A DNA stretch of 64,000 nucleotides from CAZPXZ01 sp965221505 (GCA_965221505.1 CBDCSI010000001.1:2356001-2420000), one strand, 5' to 3'. Numbered from the stretch's first letter, positions 28,145 to 37,489 are shown. Translations and numbers: made by a program. Notes: generated from the sequence alone by a model not told the origin.

Positions 28145-29788
28145 CTAGCCCGGATAGTGCAGCATGCCGTCCTGCCAGGTGAAGCCGGCGTCGGCCAGAA
28201 TCGTGCGCGCCCGGTCGAGATCCTGGGAGGGCGCGGTGACGGCCTCGTTATGCCAGAAGCCGTTGGCCGGTCCGATCACCGAGCCGCCGTTGTCCGCATG
28301 TCCGCCCAGCACCACGTCGCGAATCAGGTCCTTGGGGATGACGTATTCCATCGCCCGGCGAATCGTCGCGTTGTCGAACGGCGGCTTCGTGAGGTTGTAA
28401 CTCAGGCAGTAGAAGCCGTGGCTCGGGTAGCCCTGGCCGACCACGTTGTCCAGCTTGTTCAGATCGTCCATCAGGCTCGGCTTGATGATGTAGCGGGTGC
28501 GGTCGCACTCGCCCTTCTCGATCGCGGCGGCCATGGCGTCGTGGCTGCCGTAGACGATCCGGATGATCCCGGCGCAGGCGGGCGGGTTGAAGTGGTCCGC
28601 ATTGGCCGAGACCTTCATCTCCTTGCCGCGGTCCCAGTAGTCGAAGGTGAACGGGCCGCTGCCGACCGGATTCGCGTTGGCGTAGTTCAGCGGGTCGGAA
28701 ACGTCCACGTTCTCCGGAATGTCGCGCCAGACATGCTGCGGGATGATGAAAATCGCCCCGAACAGGTTGGAGAGCAGCGGAGAGAACGGCTCGGTCAACG
28801 AGAACCGGAGGCTGTTTGCGCCGGTGATCTCGACCGAGTCGACCTTCTCGAGCGACGCGCGGAAGAACGGGGCTTCCCACTGCTTCTGGTAGTCGAACGA
28901 GAACTTGACGTCCTCTGCCGTGACCGGCATGCCGTCATGCCATTTCATGCCGGAGCGCAGCTCGATGTCGATGGTAGTCGGATCGACGACGGCGAACGAC
29001 GTGGCTGCCCAGGGTCGCGCGCGGCCGTCCGGGCCGACCCGGAACAGCCGGTCGTAGATCATGCGCAGTTCCTTGAACTCGTTGGCGTCCTGGACCGCAA
29101 TCGGGTTCAGGTTCTTGAGCGCGACCGTGGCGCCGGTGCGGACATAGCCGTCGCCGCCCGCCGGCACCATCGAGAGGTCGGTCCAGAAACTACCGATACC
29201 CTCCCCCATCTGCGGAACCAGGCCGCTGATCCGGTCCGACCGGTAGGCGTTGGTCATCTTGGGATACACCACGACGTTGTTCGCCTGATCGGCGTTGATC
29301 AGCGCCTGCGCCTCGTAGACGAGTTCGCGCCGCTTCTCGACGTCCATTTCCGACTGCTGGGCTTCCGCCAGCGCGTCCACCTTCTCGTTCCTGTAACCGG
29401 TCCAGTTGAACCCGCCCTGGCGATGGTTGGACGAGTGATGCACCCCGTGAATGAACACGTTGGGATCGATCCGGACCGACGCGCCGGTGAGACGGACCAG
29501 GAACAAGTCGTAGTCATGCTGCATGATGACCTTCTGGATGCCCTGGTTGTAATCGATCGGATTGGCCTTGATCTCGAACCCGATCTGCTTCGCCGCCTGG
29601 GAGATCAGGCGCGCCGTCTCGGGGCGGACCGGATCGAACTTCGCGGTAGACGTAGTCAGGGTCGGCGCTTCGACCCTGCCCCCGGGCGCGGCGGCGAAAA
29701 CGCTACCGGTCGCGCCGAGCGCGGAAGCGCCGATCACGGCTCCGCCGGTCTTCAGCACGGCGCGGCGAGAAAGATGTTTGCCAGACAT
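28145..29788 (-). CDS. family 5 (Opp/Dpp-type) substrate-binding protein with circularly permuted domain order, Tat-exported
   Basis: A 547-residue periplasmic binding protein and first gene of the operon. Residues 7-35 form a Tat signal (LSRRAVLKTGG plus a hydrophobic stretch). After that the order is unusual. Residues about 41-208 match what is normally the C-terminal third of these proteins (TARLISQAAKQIGFEI, DYDLFLVRL, GYRNEKVDALAEAQQ, then a late YPKMTNAYR). Residues about 212-547 match the normal N-terminal two thirds (NLNPIAVQD, YDRLFRVGPDG, MKWHDGMPVTAEDVKFSF, GSGPFTFDYW, FDNATIRRAMEYVIPKDLI) and end at DAGFTWQDGMLHYPG, exactly where the ordinary chain would pass into residue 41. The frame is continuous, so this appears to be a genuine circular permutation. 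The ligand is not known; peptides, opines or betaines are candidates. Confidence 0.85.
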   Translation of the reverse strand: MSGKHLSRRAVLKTGGAVIGASALGATGSVFAAAPGGRVEAPTLTTSTAKFDPVRPETARLISQAAKQIGFEIKANPIDYNQGIQKVIMQHDYDLFLVRLTGASVRIDPNVFIHGVHHSSNHRQGGFNWTGYRNEKVDALAEAQQSEMDVEKRRELVYEAQALINADQANNVVVYPKMTNAYRSDRISGLVPQMGEGIGSFWTDLSMVPAGGDGYVRTGATVALKNLNPIAVQDANEFKELRMIYDRLFRVGPDGRARPWAATSFAVVDPTTIDIELRSGMKWHDGMPVTAEDVKFSFDYQKQWEAPFFRASLEKVDSVEITGANSLRFSLTEPFSPLLSNLFGAIFIIPQHVWRDIPENVDVSDPLNYANANPVGSGPFTFDYWDRGKEMKVSANADHFNPPACAGIIRIVYGSHDAMAAAIEKGECDRTRYIIKPSLMDDLNKLDNVVGQGYPSHGFYCLSYNLTKPPFDNATIRRAMEYVIPKDLIRDVVLGGHADNGGSVIGPANGFWHNEAVTAPSQDLDRARTILADAGFTWQDGMLHYPG

Positions 29789-29970
29789 TTCGGGTCGATT
29801 CCTCCCTAGCTAGGATTCTGCTGCAGGCTCCCGGATGGGCTTGCCGTATGCTAGATATCCCCGTTCGCCGGAACCTGTCAATTCGCCGCCCCGCCGATCG
29901 GGCCCGGATCGGAAGGGCAAGGCTATCCTGGTGCCCGGGCCGACCGGAAGTTTGCCGGAGGAGCGCGATC
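29789..29970. promoter_or_regulatory. divergent promoter region between transporter operon and M28 peptidase gene
   Basis: The 182 bases between the two divergent starts must hold both promoters. A GGGAGG ribosome site precedes the binding-protein ATG on the minus strand and GGAGGAG precedes the peptidase GTG on the plus strand. No convincing operator palindrome was found. Confidence 0.4.
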
Positions 29971-31218
29971 GTGCGTGCGGAGAGACTGACCAATATCAAC
30001 CCCTGGCCGGATTTCGAGGCCCTGTGCCGGCTCGGCGGGCGCCTCAGCGGAACGCCGTCGGAGGCGGCCGCCCGATCGATGCTGGCGGACCGTCTGCGCG
30101 TCCTCGCGGACCGCCACGGCGGCCGCTTCCGCGCCGTACCCCTGCCGTACGACGGGTGGCGACCGCTCGGCGGAACGTTGCGTGTCGAAACGGTTCCGCA
30201 GCTGTTCGAAACCTATCCGCTGCTGCAGTCTCCGGCGACGCCCGCGGGCGGCCTGACGGCGGAGGTCCTGGACCTCGGGCCCGGTCGGGAAGCGGACTTC
30301 GCGCGCCGCAGCGGCGCGCTCCGGGGCCGCATCGCCCTCGTGCGCCACGAGTTCATGTTCGCCGCCGACCATGTGCATCGCGCCCGAAAATACGGATGGG
30401 CCGCAGCCGGCGGCGCGGCCGGTTTCCTCATCGCCCTCACCGGCGACCTTCCCGGCCCGGCCGGCGGCGGCGCGGGATTCGACGACGCGCCGCCGCTGCC
30501 TTCCGCGGGCATCTGCAGCGATGCGGCCGCGGCGATCGCGTCGGCGGAAGGCGCCCGCGCCCGCCTGTCGCTGGACGTGCGGAGCGGACCGGCAGAGACC
30601 GAGACGCTCCTGCTCGAATTTCCCGGAGAGAAGCCGGAATGGGTCGTCCTCTCGGCGCATCTCGACGGACACGATCTCGCCGAGAGCGCGATCGACAACG
30701 CCAGCGGCGTCGCCGCCGCGCTGGCCGCGGCGGAAGCGGCGTGCGGCGGCGGCCTGCGGCGCGGCCTGCGGCTCTGCCTGTTCTCGATCGAGGAATGGGG
30801 CCTCCTCGGTTCCGAGGCTTACGTCGCCGGGCTGAACGACCGGGAGCGGCGGGAAATCGTCCTCAACGTCAATCTCGACTCGGTCGCGGGGGCGCCGAAC
30901 CTGGCCGCGCTCTACAGCGGCTTCCCGCGGCTGGCGGAATTTCTCGAAGGCGTCGCCGGCGAATGCGGAATTCCGCTCACGCTGATGGAACCGCTGGTGC
31001 GCAATTCCGATCACTACCCCTTCGCCGTCGCCGGAATTCCGGCCTGCCGCCTTCTCGCCGGCTTCGACAGGCCGGACTCGAACATGCGCTACGTGCTGAC
31101 GAAGGGCGACACGCGCGACAAGGTGAGCCCGGAAGACCTTCGGCGCGCCGCCCGGCTGGCCGCGCAAATCGTTCGCGCCGCCTGCGCGGCGGAAGAGCTG
31201 GATCTCGGCGGCGCGTAA
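29971..31218 (+). CDS. M28 family zinc aminopeptidase-like protein
   Basis: A 415-residue metallopeptidase. Zinc-site residues of family M28 are present in order: His and Asp in LSAHLDGHDLAESAIDNASG, the catalytic Glu pair in SIEEWGLLGSEAY, Asp in NVNLDSVAG, and His in RNSDHYPFA. An inserted PA-like domain precedes the catalytic core (VLDLGPGREADFARR to VLSAH). The GTG at 29971 has GGAGGAG seven bases upstream and is preferred over the ATG 41 codons earlier, whose extension is low-complexity. No signal peptide is visible, suggesting cytoplasmic action. Divergent placement next to the peptide-type importer suggests it could process imported peptides. Confidence 0.87.
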   Translation: MRAERLTNINPWPDFEALCRLGGRLSGTPSEAAARSMLADRLRVLADRHGGRFRAVPLPYDGWRPLGGTLRVETVPQLFETYPLLQSPATPAGGLTAEVLDLGPGREADFARRSGALRGRIALVRHEFMFAADHVHRARKYGWAAAGGAAGFLIALTGDLPGPAGGGAGFDDAPPLPSAGICSDAAAAIASAEGARARLSLDVRSGPAETETLLLEFPGEKPEWVVLSAHLDGHDLAESAIDNASGVAAALAAAEAACGGGLRRGLRLCLFSIEEWGLLGSEAYVAGLNDRERREIVLNVNLDSVAGAPNLAALYSGFPRLAEFLEGVAGECGIPLTLMEPLVRNSDHYPFAVAGIPACRLLAGFDRPDSNMRYVLTKGDTRDKVSPEDLRRAARLAAQIVRAACAAEELDLGGA

Positions 31219-31315
31219 AACCTGTCGCCACGGGTGCGCGACGCCGCACGGCGACTCGACTCCGCCGCTTGCGGTATGATCGTCGTCGCGTTTTCGAAGG
31301 TCGGGGTGTTGCACG

Positions 31316-32923
31316 GTGCCGGGTCGATTCTTCAACACGACCGGTCCGGTGGAACCCGCCGAGCACTACTTCGTCCCGCCGCTGGATCGCATTCGCCTCG
31401 ACGAGGTTCTGACGCTCATCCGGGCGCGCCGGTATTTCGTCCTGCATGCGCCCCGGCAGACGGGAAAGACGTCGGTTCTTCTCGCCCTCAGGGACCGCCT
31501 GAACGCGACCGACAACTACCGATGCGTATACGCGAACGTCGAAGTCGGACAGTCCCGCCATCAGCCGGTAGCCGCGGGCGTCCAGGCGGTGCTCTCCGCG
31601 ATTTCGCTCGAAGCCCGGCTCACGCTCGACGATCACTGGCCGGATTCGGTTTTGGAGAGCATGTTGTCGATCGACGGTCCGATGATGGCGTTTAACGCCT
31701 TGCTGTCGGAGTGGGCAATTCAGGATCCCCGCCCCCTGGTGCTGCTTCTCGACGAGATCGACGCCCTCGCTGGCGATACTCTCCTAACGGTGCTTCGTCA
31801 GCTGCGGGCCGGCTTCCATCGGCGTCCGGGGAAGTTTCCCAGCAGCGTGATCCTCTGCGGCGTCCGGGACGTGAGGGACTACCAAATTCACTCGGAAGAG
31901 AGCGGAACGTCGGTTACCGGCGGAAGCGCATTCAATATCAAGGCCGAGTCCCTGCGACTGGGCGATTTCGATGCCCAGCAGGTCCGCGCGTTGCTGGCAC
32001 AGCATACCGCGGAGACCGGACAGGCGTTCGCTGAAGAGGCGGTTTCGGAAGTATGGCGGCAGAGTTGCGGGCAACCCTGGCTGGTCAATGCGCTCGCCCA
32101 CCAGGCGTGTTTTCGAAACCCTTCGGGCCGGGACCGGACCCGGACGATCGACGCGGAAGCGATCCTGGAGGCACGGGAGGAACTGGTTCAAGGCCGTCAA
32201 ACGCACTTGCGTCAGCTGACGGAGCGACTCCACGAGCCGCGCGTACGACGCGTGATCGGGCCGATTCTCAGCGGGCAACGCGACCACGCCTCCCGTCCGG
32301 ACGACGTGGAATACGCTCGCGACCTCGGCCTCATCGCCCTTCAGCCCCCCCGGAAAATCGCCAATCCCGTCTATCGGGAGGTCATTCCGCGCGCGCTCCT
32401 GCATGCCCGCGAGGAGGAGATTCCGCACGAGACCGAGTGGTACGTACGCAAGGACGGCGGACTGGACCTCGGGCGACTGCTCGCGGCGTTTCAAGAGTTC
32501 TATCGTGAGCACTCGGAGCACTGGATCGAGCGGTTCGAGTATCGGGAAGCCGGGCCGCAACTGCTGCTGCAGGCGTTTCTCCAGCGCATCGTGAACGGAG
32601 GCGGTCGAATCGAGCGGGAATACGGGCTCGGACGCGGACGGACGGACCTTCTGATCGTCTGGCCTTCGAGGTCCTGTCCGGACGCTCCGGAATCGCATGT
32701 CGCGCCGAGCAAGCACGTGATCGAATGCAAGATCAAGCGCGGCGGGATGGAGGCGACCCTCCGGTCGGGCGTCGAGCAGACCCTGGAGTATCTGGACCGG
32801 TGCGGCGCGGATTCGGCTCATCTGGTCGTGTTTGATCGCGACCCGGAAAAGACCTGGGAAGAGAAGCTGTTCACTCGGGAGGAATCCCGGGACGGAAGGA
32901 AGGTCTGCGTCTGGGGCGCGTAG
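31316..32923 (+). CDS. AAA ATPase fused to a C-terminal PD-(D/E)XK nuclease-like domain
   Basis: A 535-residue protein. The N-terminal ATPase has Walker A APRQTGKTS and Walker B LVLLLDEIDAL, then a winged-helix-like middle part. The C-terminal end carries GRGRTDLLIVWP followed by KHVIECKIKRGG, the Asp and Glu-x-Lys of a PD-(D/E)XK fold. This architecture occurs widely and patchily in bacteria and its role is not established; defence or mobile-element functions are often suspected. The start is GTG at 31316, with a TATGAT-like minus-10 at 31275-31280. There are no partner genes. Confidence 0.8.
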   Translation: MPGRFFNTTGPVEPAEHYFVPPLDRIRLDEVLTLIRARRYFVLHAPRQTGKTSVLLALRDRLNATDNYRCVYANVEVGQSRHQPVAAGVQAVLSAISLEARLTLDDHWPDSVLESMLSIDGPMMAFNALLSEWAIQDPRPLVLLLDEIDALAGDTLLTVLRQLRAGFHRRPGKFPSSVILCGVRDVRDYQIHSEESGTSVTGGSAFNIKAESLRLGDFDAQQVRALLAQHTAETGQAFAEEAVSEVWRQSCGQPWLVNALAHQACFRNPSGRDRTRTIDAEAILEAREELVQGRQTHLRQLTERLHEPRVRRVIGPILSGQRDHASRPDDVEYARDLGLIALQPPRKIANPVYREVIPRALLHAREEEIPHETEWYVRKDGGLDLGRLLAAFQEFYREHSEHWIERFEYREAGPQLLLQAFLQRIVNGGGRIEREYGLGRGRTDLLIVWPSRSCPDAPESHVAPSKHVIECKIKRGGMEATLRSGVEQTLEYLDRCGADSAHLVVFDRDPEKTWEEKLFTREESRDGRKVCVWGA

Positions 32924-33384
32924 GCCAGCCTGCGCCGAACCTCGCCGGCTTCGTCCCGCCGACCGTCTGCGACGCGCACAGGTCGCAATCGACCCTCCAT
33001 CGACCACGCCCTCGGCGCAGGCGCGAACGCATCGACGGGTTACCGGGACGAACGCGGCAGTGCCCTCGTTCCGGGCACGGGATGCGCCCATGTCTGCGCG
33101 CCAGGGACGTCGTCGCCGCGTCGACCGTCACCCAACTCACGCGAGGATGTCTCCGAACGGAGGTCTTCCCGTTGCCGAGATCCGATCCTTGACGGCGGCG
33201 GACTCGTTCGGGACGGGCGGAATGTGCCCCGCACGCTGGCCGCTACGGGATTCTCTCGGAAACCGTCAGACCCGTTCGTTCTCGAAGCGGGCCGCCAGGT
33301 GCGGCGCGCAATACCGGTCTGGAGAAACTGGAGAAGCGCGGCGGCACGAACGACCGCGCCGCCGCAGAAGTCGTCAGCCTTGCG
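32924..33384. other. about 0.46 kb without a credible gene
   Basis: Only low-complexity frames are seen between the AAA gene and the end of the convergent sugar transporter operon. A terminator is expected but I could not point to one. Confidence 0.4.
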
Positions 33385-34371
33385 TCACTGCGCGAGGCAG
33401 GAGTCGACGTTGTCCGCCATGCAGACGTCGAGGCCGGTGTAGATCGGATCCTCGACTTCCTTGCCCTCGGCGAGGTCCTTCAGGATGTACATGGCCCGGT
33501 AGCCCATTTCGAACGGACGCTGGCCGACCTGCCCGTTCGACAGGCCGTCCCGAAGCTGACCCATCTGCATCGGAAGCGTGTCGGCCACCACCAGGGTGAG
33601 TTCGCCGGACGCCATCTTCGCCTGATAGGGCTCGGCGGCCTGTCGGTAGGCGTTGTCGAACCACTGCGTGAATGCGCCGGTCGAGATGAACGCCGTGAGA
33701 TCGGTCTCGCGCGCGAGAATGTCGGTCATTCCCTGAATGGCCTTGTTGCCGTCGTCGTCCGTGATGAGCGGACAACCGTCGATCTCGGTCCAGCCGCCCT
33801 CGCCTGCCAGCATGGGTCCCGGAGGATCTCCGAGCATTCCGCCGGCGAGCGTCTCGCGGATTCCGAGAAGCCGCTCGTTGTGGTTGGCGGCCGCCGCGCC
33901 GCCGGTCTGCAGGCAGATCGTTCCGCCGTCGGGCTGCATCTGCATCACGAGCTTGGCGAGATTCACGCCGATGTCGTAATTCCTCGTGCCGACATAGGTC
34001 GAACGGACCTCCGCGTCTTCCGGAAGCACGTCCGAATCCCAGGTGATGACCTGGATTCCCGCTTCAACGGCGACCCTGAGCGCCTTGCCCATGGCCGGCG
34101 CGTTCGACGGCGCGACCGCGATTCCGTCGACGCCTTGGCTGATCAGGTCCTGTACGATCTGGATCTGTTCCAGCTCCGTATGCTCGCCCGGTCCGATGTA
34201 GTGGCAGGTCACGTCGTCGAGCTCTTCCTGAGCCTTGTAGCAGCCGTCGCGCGCAAGGTCGAAGAACGGATTGTTCATCGCCTTCGGCACGAGCGCGAAG
34301 GTGTATTCCGCAGCCGCGACGCCCGGCAGGGCAATGGCGGCGGCGACGGTCGCAAACAGTAGCTTTTTCAT
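33385..34371 (-). CDS. sugar ABC transporter substrate-binding protein (Peripla_BP_4 / RbsB type)
   Basis: A 328-residue periplasmic protein with a classical signal peptide (MKKLLFATVAAAIALPGVAAA). The mature part has the two-lobed ribose-binding pattern: LVPKAMNNPFFDLARDG, QGVDGIAVAPSNAPAMGKAL, VITWDSDV and YVGTRNYDIGVNLAK. AGGGAGA lies just before the ATG at 34371. It is the last gene of an ATPase, permease, binding-protein operon. Similar proteins bind ribose, xylose, inositol or rhizopine; the divergent IolE-like gene favours a cyclitol or related sugar. Confidence 0.88.
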   Translation of the reverse strand: MKKLLFATVAAAIALPGVAAAEYTFALVPKAMNNPFFDLARDGCYKAQEELDDVTCHYIGPGEHTELEQIQIVQDLISQGVDGIAVAPSNAPAMGKALRVAVEAGIQVITWDSDVLPEDAEVRSTYVGTRNYDIGVNLAKLVMQMQPDGGTICLQTGGAAAANHNERLLGIRETLAGGMLGDPPGPMLAGEGGWTEIDGCPLITDDDGNKAIQGMTDILARETDLTAFISTGAFTQWFDNAYRQAAEPYQAKMASGELTLVVADTLPMQMGQLRDGLSNGQVGQRPFEMGYRAMYILKDLAEGKEVEDPIYTGLDVCMADNVDSCLAQ

Positions 34372-34421
34372 CGTCTCCCTTTCCAATGTCATGAGGTTTC
34401 GGTTGTGAGATGCGGGAAGCG

Positions 34422-35438
34422 TCACGCTCCGCCGCGATTGCGGATCTGCTCCAGCAATACCGCGAGGATCAGGAACAGACCGACAAAGAACTGCTGCCAG
34501 AGCGCGTCGATGCCGGCCAGCAGCAGGGAATTCCGTATCAACTCCATCAGGGCGGCGCCGATCGGCGCACCCAGCGCGTAAGCCACTCCGCCCATCAGGT
34601 TGGCGCCGCCGATCACGGTCGCGGCGATCACGTTCAGTTCGTAGGTCAGACCCAGCGCGTTGGTCACCGAGCCGAACCAGCCGACCATCAGGAACGCCGC
34701 GAGCCCGGCGCAGAGCGAACAGATCACGTACACGGAAATGATCACGCGCTCGACCGGAATGCCGGCGAGCTTGGCCGCCTCCGCGTTTCCGCCGACCGCG
34801 AACACCCACCGTCCCCAGGTCGAATACCGGTACGCCCACCAGAACACCACGGTCAGGATGGCCAGCACCCAGACCGGGTTGGGCACTCCGAACACGCTCT
34901 CGCCCCCAATCCACTCGAACAGGTCCTGGTCGGGACCGAATTCGTAGATCATCTTGTTGTTGGAGATCACCATGGCGATGGAGCGCGCCATCGCGAGCAT
35001 GCCGAGAGTCACCACGAAGGGAGCCATACGCAGATGCGCGATCAGTACCCCGTTGATCCCGCCCACGAGGGCAGCCGTGCCCATGGCCGCCAGAAAGCCG
35101 ATCCAGATGGGGAATCCCATCTGCATGACCAGGCCGGCGACGATGCCGGTCAGCCCCATCAGCGAACCGACCGAGAGGTCGATTCCGGCCGTACAGATCA
35201 CCGCCGACATGCCGAGCGCCATGATCCCGAAGAACGCGAAGTTCCTCGTGATGTTGAAGAGGTTGCGTTCGGTCAGAAACACGTCCGACACGAAGGTCAT
35301 GACGACGCCGATAATGACGATCGCCACGAACACCCAGAACGGCTGGGTGCGCAACATCCCCTGCAGCGGCGTCATCTCGCTGCGTCCCGTGACGCTCTCG
35401 TCGATGGCGGCGTGGCTCTGGTTCGGATTGTCGGTCAT
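34422..35438 (-). CDS. sugar ABC transporter permease, RbsC-like
   Basis: A 338-residue integral membrane protein with at least eight hydrophobic segments. GIDLSVGSLMGLTG near the third helix and GGVAYALGAPIGAALMELIRNSLLLAGI near the end are RbsC-family hallmarks. The ATG at 35438 overlaps the stop of the ATPase gene (ATGA). A cytoplasmic N-terminal tail of about 30 residues precedes the first helix. Confidence 0.9.
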   Translation of the reverse strand: MTDNPNQSHAAIDESVTGRSEMTPLQGMLRTQPFWVFVAIVIIGVVMTFVSDVFLTERNLFNITRNFAFFGIMALGMSAVICTAGIDLSVGSLMGLTGIVAGLVMQMGFPIWIGFLAAMGTAALVGGINGVLIAHLRMAPFVVTLGMLAMARSIAMVISNNKMIYEFGPDQDLFEWIGGESVFGVPNPVWVLAILTVVFWWAYRYSTWGRWVFAVGGNAEAAKLAGIPVERVIISVYVICSLCAGLAAFLMVGWFGSVTNALGLTYELNVIAATVIGGANLMGGVAYALGAPIGAALMELIRNSLLLAGIDALWQQFFVGLFLILAVLLEQIRNRGGA

Positions 35439-36175
35439 GCCTGGGCGATCGCTCCCGTGATCAGGCCCGTGACCTCTTCGGGACTGGTGTCGGAAATGCG
35501 CTTGTCCGCCACCTTTTGTCCGCGCCGCAGCACGGCGACCCGGTCGCAAACCTCGAATACGTCCGGCATGCGGTGGGAGACGAGCACCACCGCGTGCTCG
35601 GTCTCCTTCAGCCGGTGAATCAGGCTGAGAACCTCCGCCACCTGGCGGACCGAAATCGCGGCGGTCGGCTCGTCCATCAGCACCAGTTTGGGATCGGACA
35701 GCCGGGTGCGGGCGATGGCGACCGCCTGCCGCTGCCCGCCGGACATCTGGCGAACGACGTCGCGGGGGCGGGTCTCAGACTTCAACTCGGTGAACAGCGC
35801 GGCGGCGCGACGGTACATCGCTCCGTAGTCCAGATAGCGGATCGGGCCGAACCCGCGCTTGAGCTCGCGGCCCAGAAACACGTTTGCGGCAGCCGTCAGG
35901 TTGTCGCAAAGGGCGAGATCCTGATAGACGATCTCGATTCCGCACCGGCGCGCGTCGATCGGCTTGCTGAAGTGGACTTCCCGATCGTCGATGCGAATTG
36001 CGCCCTCGGTGGGAGGATAGTTCCCCGCGATGATTTTCATCAGGGTGGACTTGCCGGCGCCGTTGTCCCCCATCAACCCGAGCGCCTCGCCGGCGTCGAT
36101 TCTGAGATCGACGTCCTGAAGCGCCTGAATCGCGCCGAAACTCTTCGAGACTCCGTCAAGTTCCAGCAGGCTCAT
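35435..36175 (-). CDS. sugar ABC transporter ATP-binding protein (single ATPase domain)
   Basis: A 246-residue ATPase with Walker A GDNGAGKSTL, Q-loop VYQDLALCDNLTAAANVFLGRE, signature MSGGQRQAVAIAR, Walker B LVLMDEPTAAI and switch His in LVSHRM. It has only one nucleotide-binding domain, unlike RbsA, which has two, so it would act as a homodimer as in the FrcA-type alphaproteobacterial transporters. First gene of the three-gene operon, divergent from iolE-like 36590. Confidence 0.9.
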   Translation of the reverse strand: MSLLELDGVSKSFGAIQALQDVDLRIDAGEALGLMGDNGAGKSTLMKIIAGNYPPTEGAIRIDDREVHFSKPIDARRCGIEIVYQDLALCDNLTAAANVFLGRELKRGFGPIRYLDYGAMYRRAAALFTELKSETRPRDVVRQMSGGQRQAVAIARTRLSDPKLVLMDEPTAAISVRQVAEVLSLIHRLKETEHAVVLVSHRMPDVFEVCDRVAVLRRGQKVADKRISDTSPEEVTGLITGAIAQA

Positions 36176-36589
36176 GGCCGTTCACCGCCCGACGACCGGC
36201 TGCGACGGCCGAACGACGCTTCGCAGACATACGCAATTCCGGCCACGTCTTTGCCCCATGAGCCTCTACCCTCGTCACCGGAGAGTCCGTTTCCTTCCCT
36301 CAACCGTAGCATAGGTTCCTCCGGCGGTTCGCGTCAAGTCGCACGCACGCGCCGGACGCGACGCAACGCGACGCCCCGGCGTCCGGATTCCCCCACGGAT
36401 CGGACCGGATTCGTTCCGCGATCTTCCCCCCGGACGGGTGCGTACGGCGCGGCCGCCGGCGGCGTCCACGGGTCGAGTACGAAGCGGCGGACGGGTATGC
36501 TGTGCGCGACGGAGGACGGAGCCGCGCTGCGACAGCCCGCGCACGGGCGGAGGCGAGGCGGGCCCGCGCACCCCTGGAGGGGAGGGAAC
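36176..36589. promoter_or_regulatory. divergent promoter region between sugar transporter and IolE-like genes
   Basis: These 414 bases separate two divergent operons and have no credible gene. CCTGGAGGGGAGGGAAC just before the ATG at 36590 gives a very strong ribosome site. No clear repressor palindrome was recognised. Confidence 0.4.
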
Positions 36590-37489
36590 ATGAAGGCTCG
36601 GCTCGGCATCTCGCCCATCGCCTGGTGGAACGACGACCTGCCGGAACTCAGCGTCGACGTCACCGTCGAGGAGTGCTTCCGGCAAGCCCGGCAGGCCGGA
36701 TACGCGGGCATGGAGACCGGCCAGCGCTTCGTGATGGACGCCGCCGTACTCGGGCCGATCCTCGAACGCCACGGAATCCGGATCTGCGGCGGCTGGCATT
36801 CCGGCCTGCTCCTGGACGGGACGGTCGAGGAGGAGAAGGACCGGATCGCGGAGCAGATGGAGGCGTTCGTCGCGCTCGGCGCTCCGTGCATCGTCTACGG
36901 CGAGACCGCCGGCACGATTCAGGGCGACCGCACCAAGCCCCTGGCCACTCGGCGCCGGCTCTCGGAGGAAGACATTCGCGCATACGGCCGCAAAATGACG
37001 GCATTCGCGGAGTGGTGCGCCGATTCGGGAATGCCCCTCTCGTTTCACCACCACATGGCGGCGCCGATCGAGACGGAAAGGGATCTGGATCTCCTGATGA
37101 ACCATTCGGGAGAGGCGCTGCCGCTGTTGTTCGACGCCGGCCACATGGCCTTCGCCGGCGGCGACCCGCTCCGGGTCGTCGACAAGCATCACCGCCGGAT
37201 CAATCACGTGCACGCGAAGGACATTCGCAAGTCCGTGGTGGACTCCCTGGACCGGAATTCGGAGAGTTTTCTCGATGCCGTCCTGAAGGGCGCGTTCACA
37301 GTGCCCGGAGACGGGTCGCTGGATTTCGAGGCCATCGCCGCCCGACTCGCATCCTACGGATACGAAGGCTGGTTCGTCGTGGAGGCGGAACAGGATCCGG
37401 CGCTCAGCCCGCCGCTGGAAATGGCCTTCAAGGGCCAGAAGGAACTCATGCGCGTCCTTGGCGCAGCCGGCTACGAGGTGGAGGAATGA
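36590..37489 (+). CDS. iolE: IolE-like TIM-barrel enzyme (myo-inosose-2 dehydratase type)
   Basis: A 299-residue xylose-isomerase-fold protein. The N-terminal LGISPIAWWNDDLPEL, the GMETGQRF segment and GDGSLDFEAIAARL are typical of inosose dehydratases. Metal-ligand positions appear in VYGETAG, LLFDAGHMAFAGG, INHVHAKDIR and FVVEAEQDP. The likely reaction is dehydration of 2-keto-myo-inositol; other keto-cyclitols or a sugar-isomerase role are possible. The stop overlaps the start of the SDR gene (ATGA). Divergent placement from a sugar ABC transporter supports catabolism of its cargo. Confidence 0.8.
   Translation: MKARLGISPIAWWNDDLPELSVDVTVEECFRQARQAGYAGMETGQRFVMDAAVLGPILERHGIRICGGWHSGLLLDGTVEEEKDRIAEQMEAFVALGAPCIVYGETAGTIQGDRTKPLATRRRLSEEDIRAYGRKMTAFAEWCADSGMPLSFHHHMAAPIETERDLDLLMNHSGEALPLLFDAGHMAFAGGDPLRVVDKHHRRINHVHAKDIRKSVVDSLDRNSESFLDAVLKGAFTVPGDGSLDFEAIAARLASYGYEGWFVVEAEQDPALSPPLEMAFKGQKELMRVLGAAGYEVEE

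Noticed and set aside
28145..29788. A frameshift or gene truncation to explain the odd order of the binding protein
   Set aside because: The frame is unbroken, both parts together make one complete protein with no duplication or loss, and the Tat signal is in place. A circular permutation explains it better.
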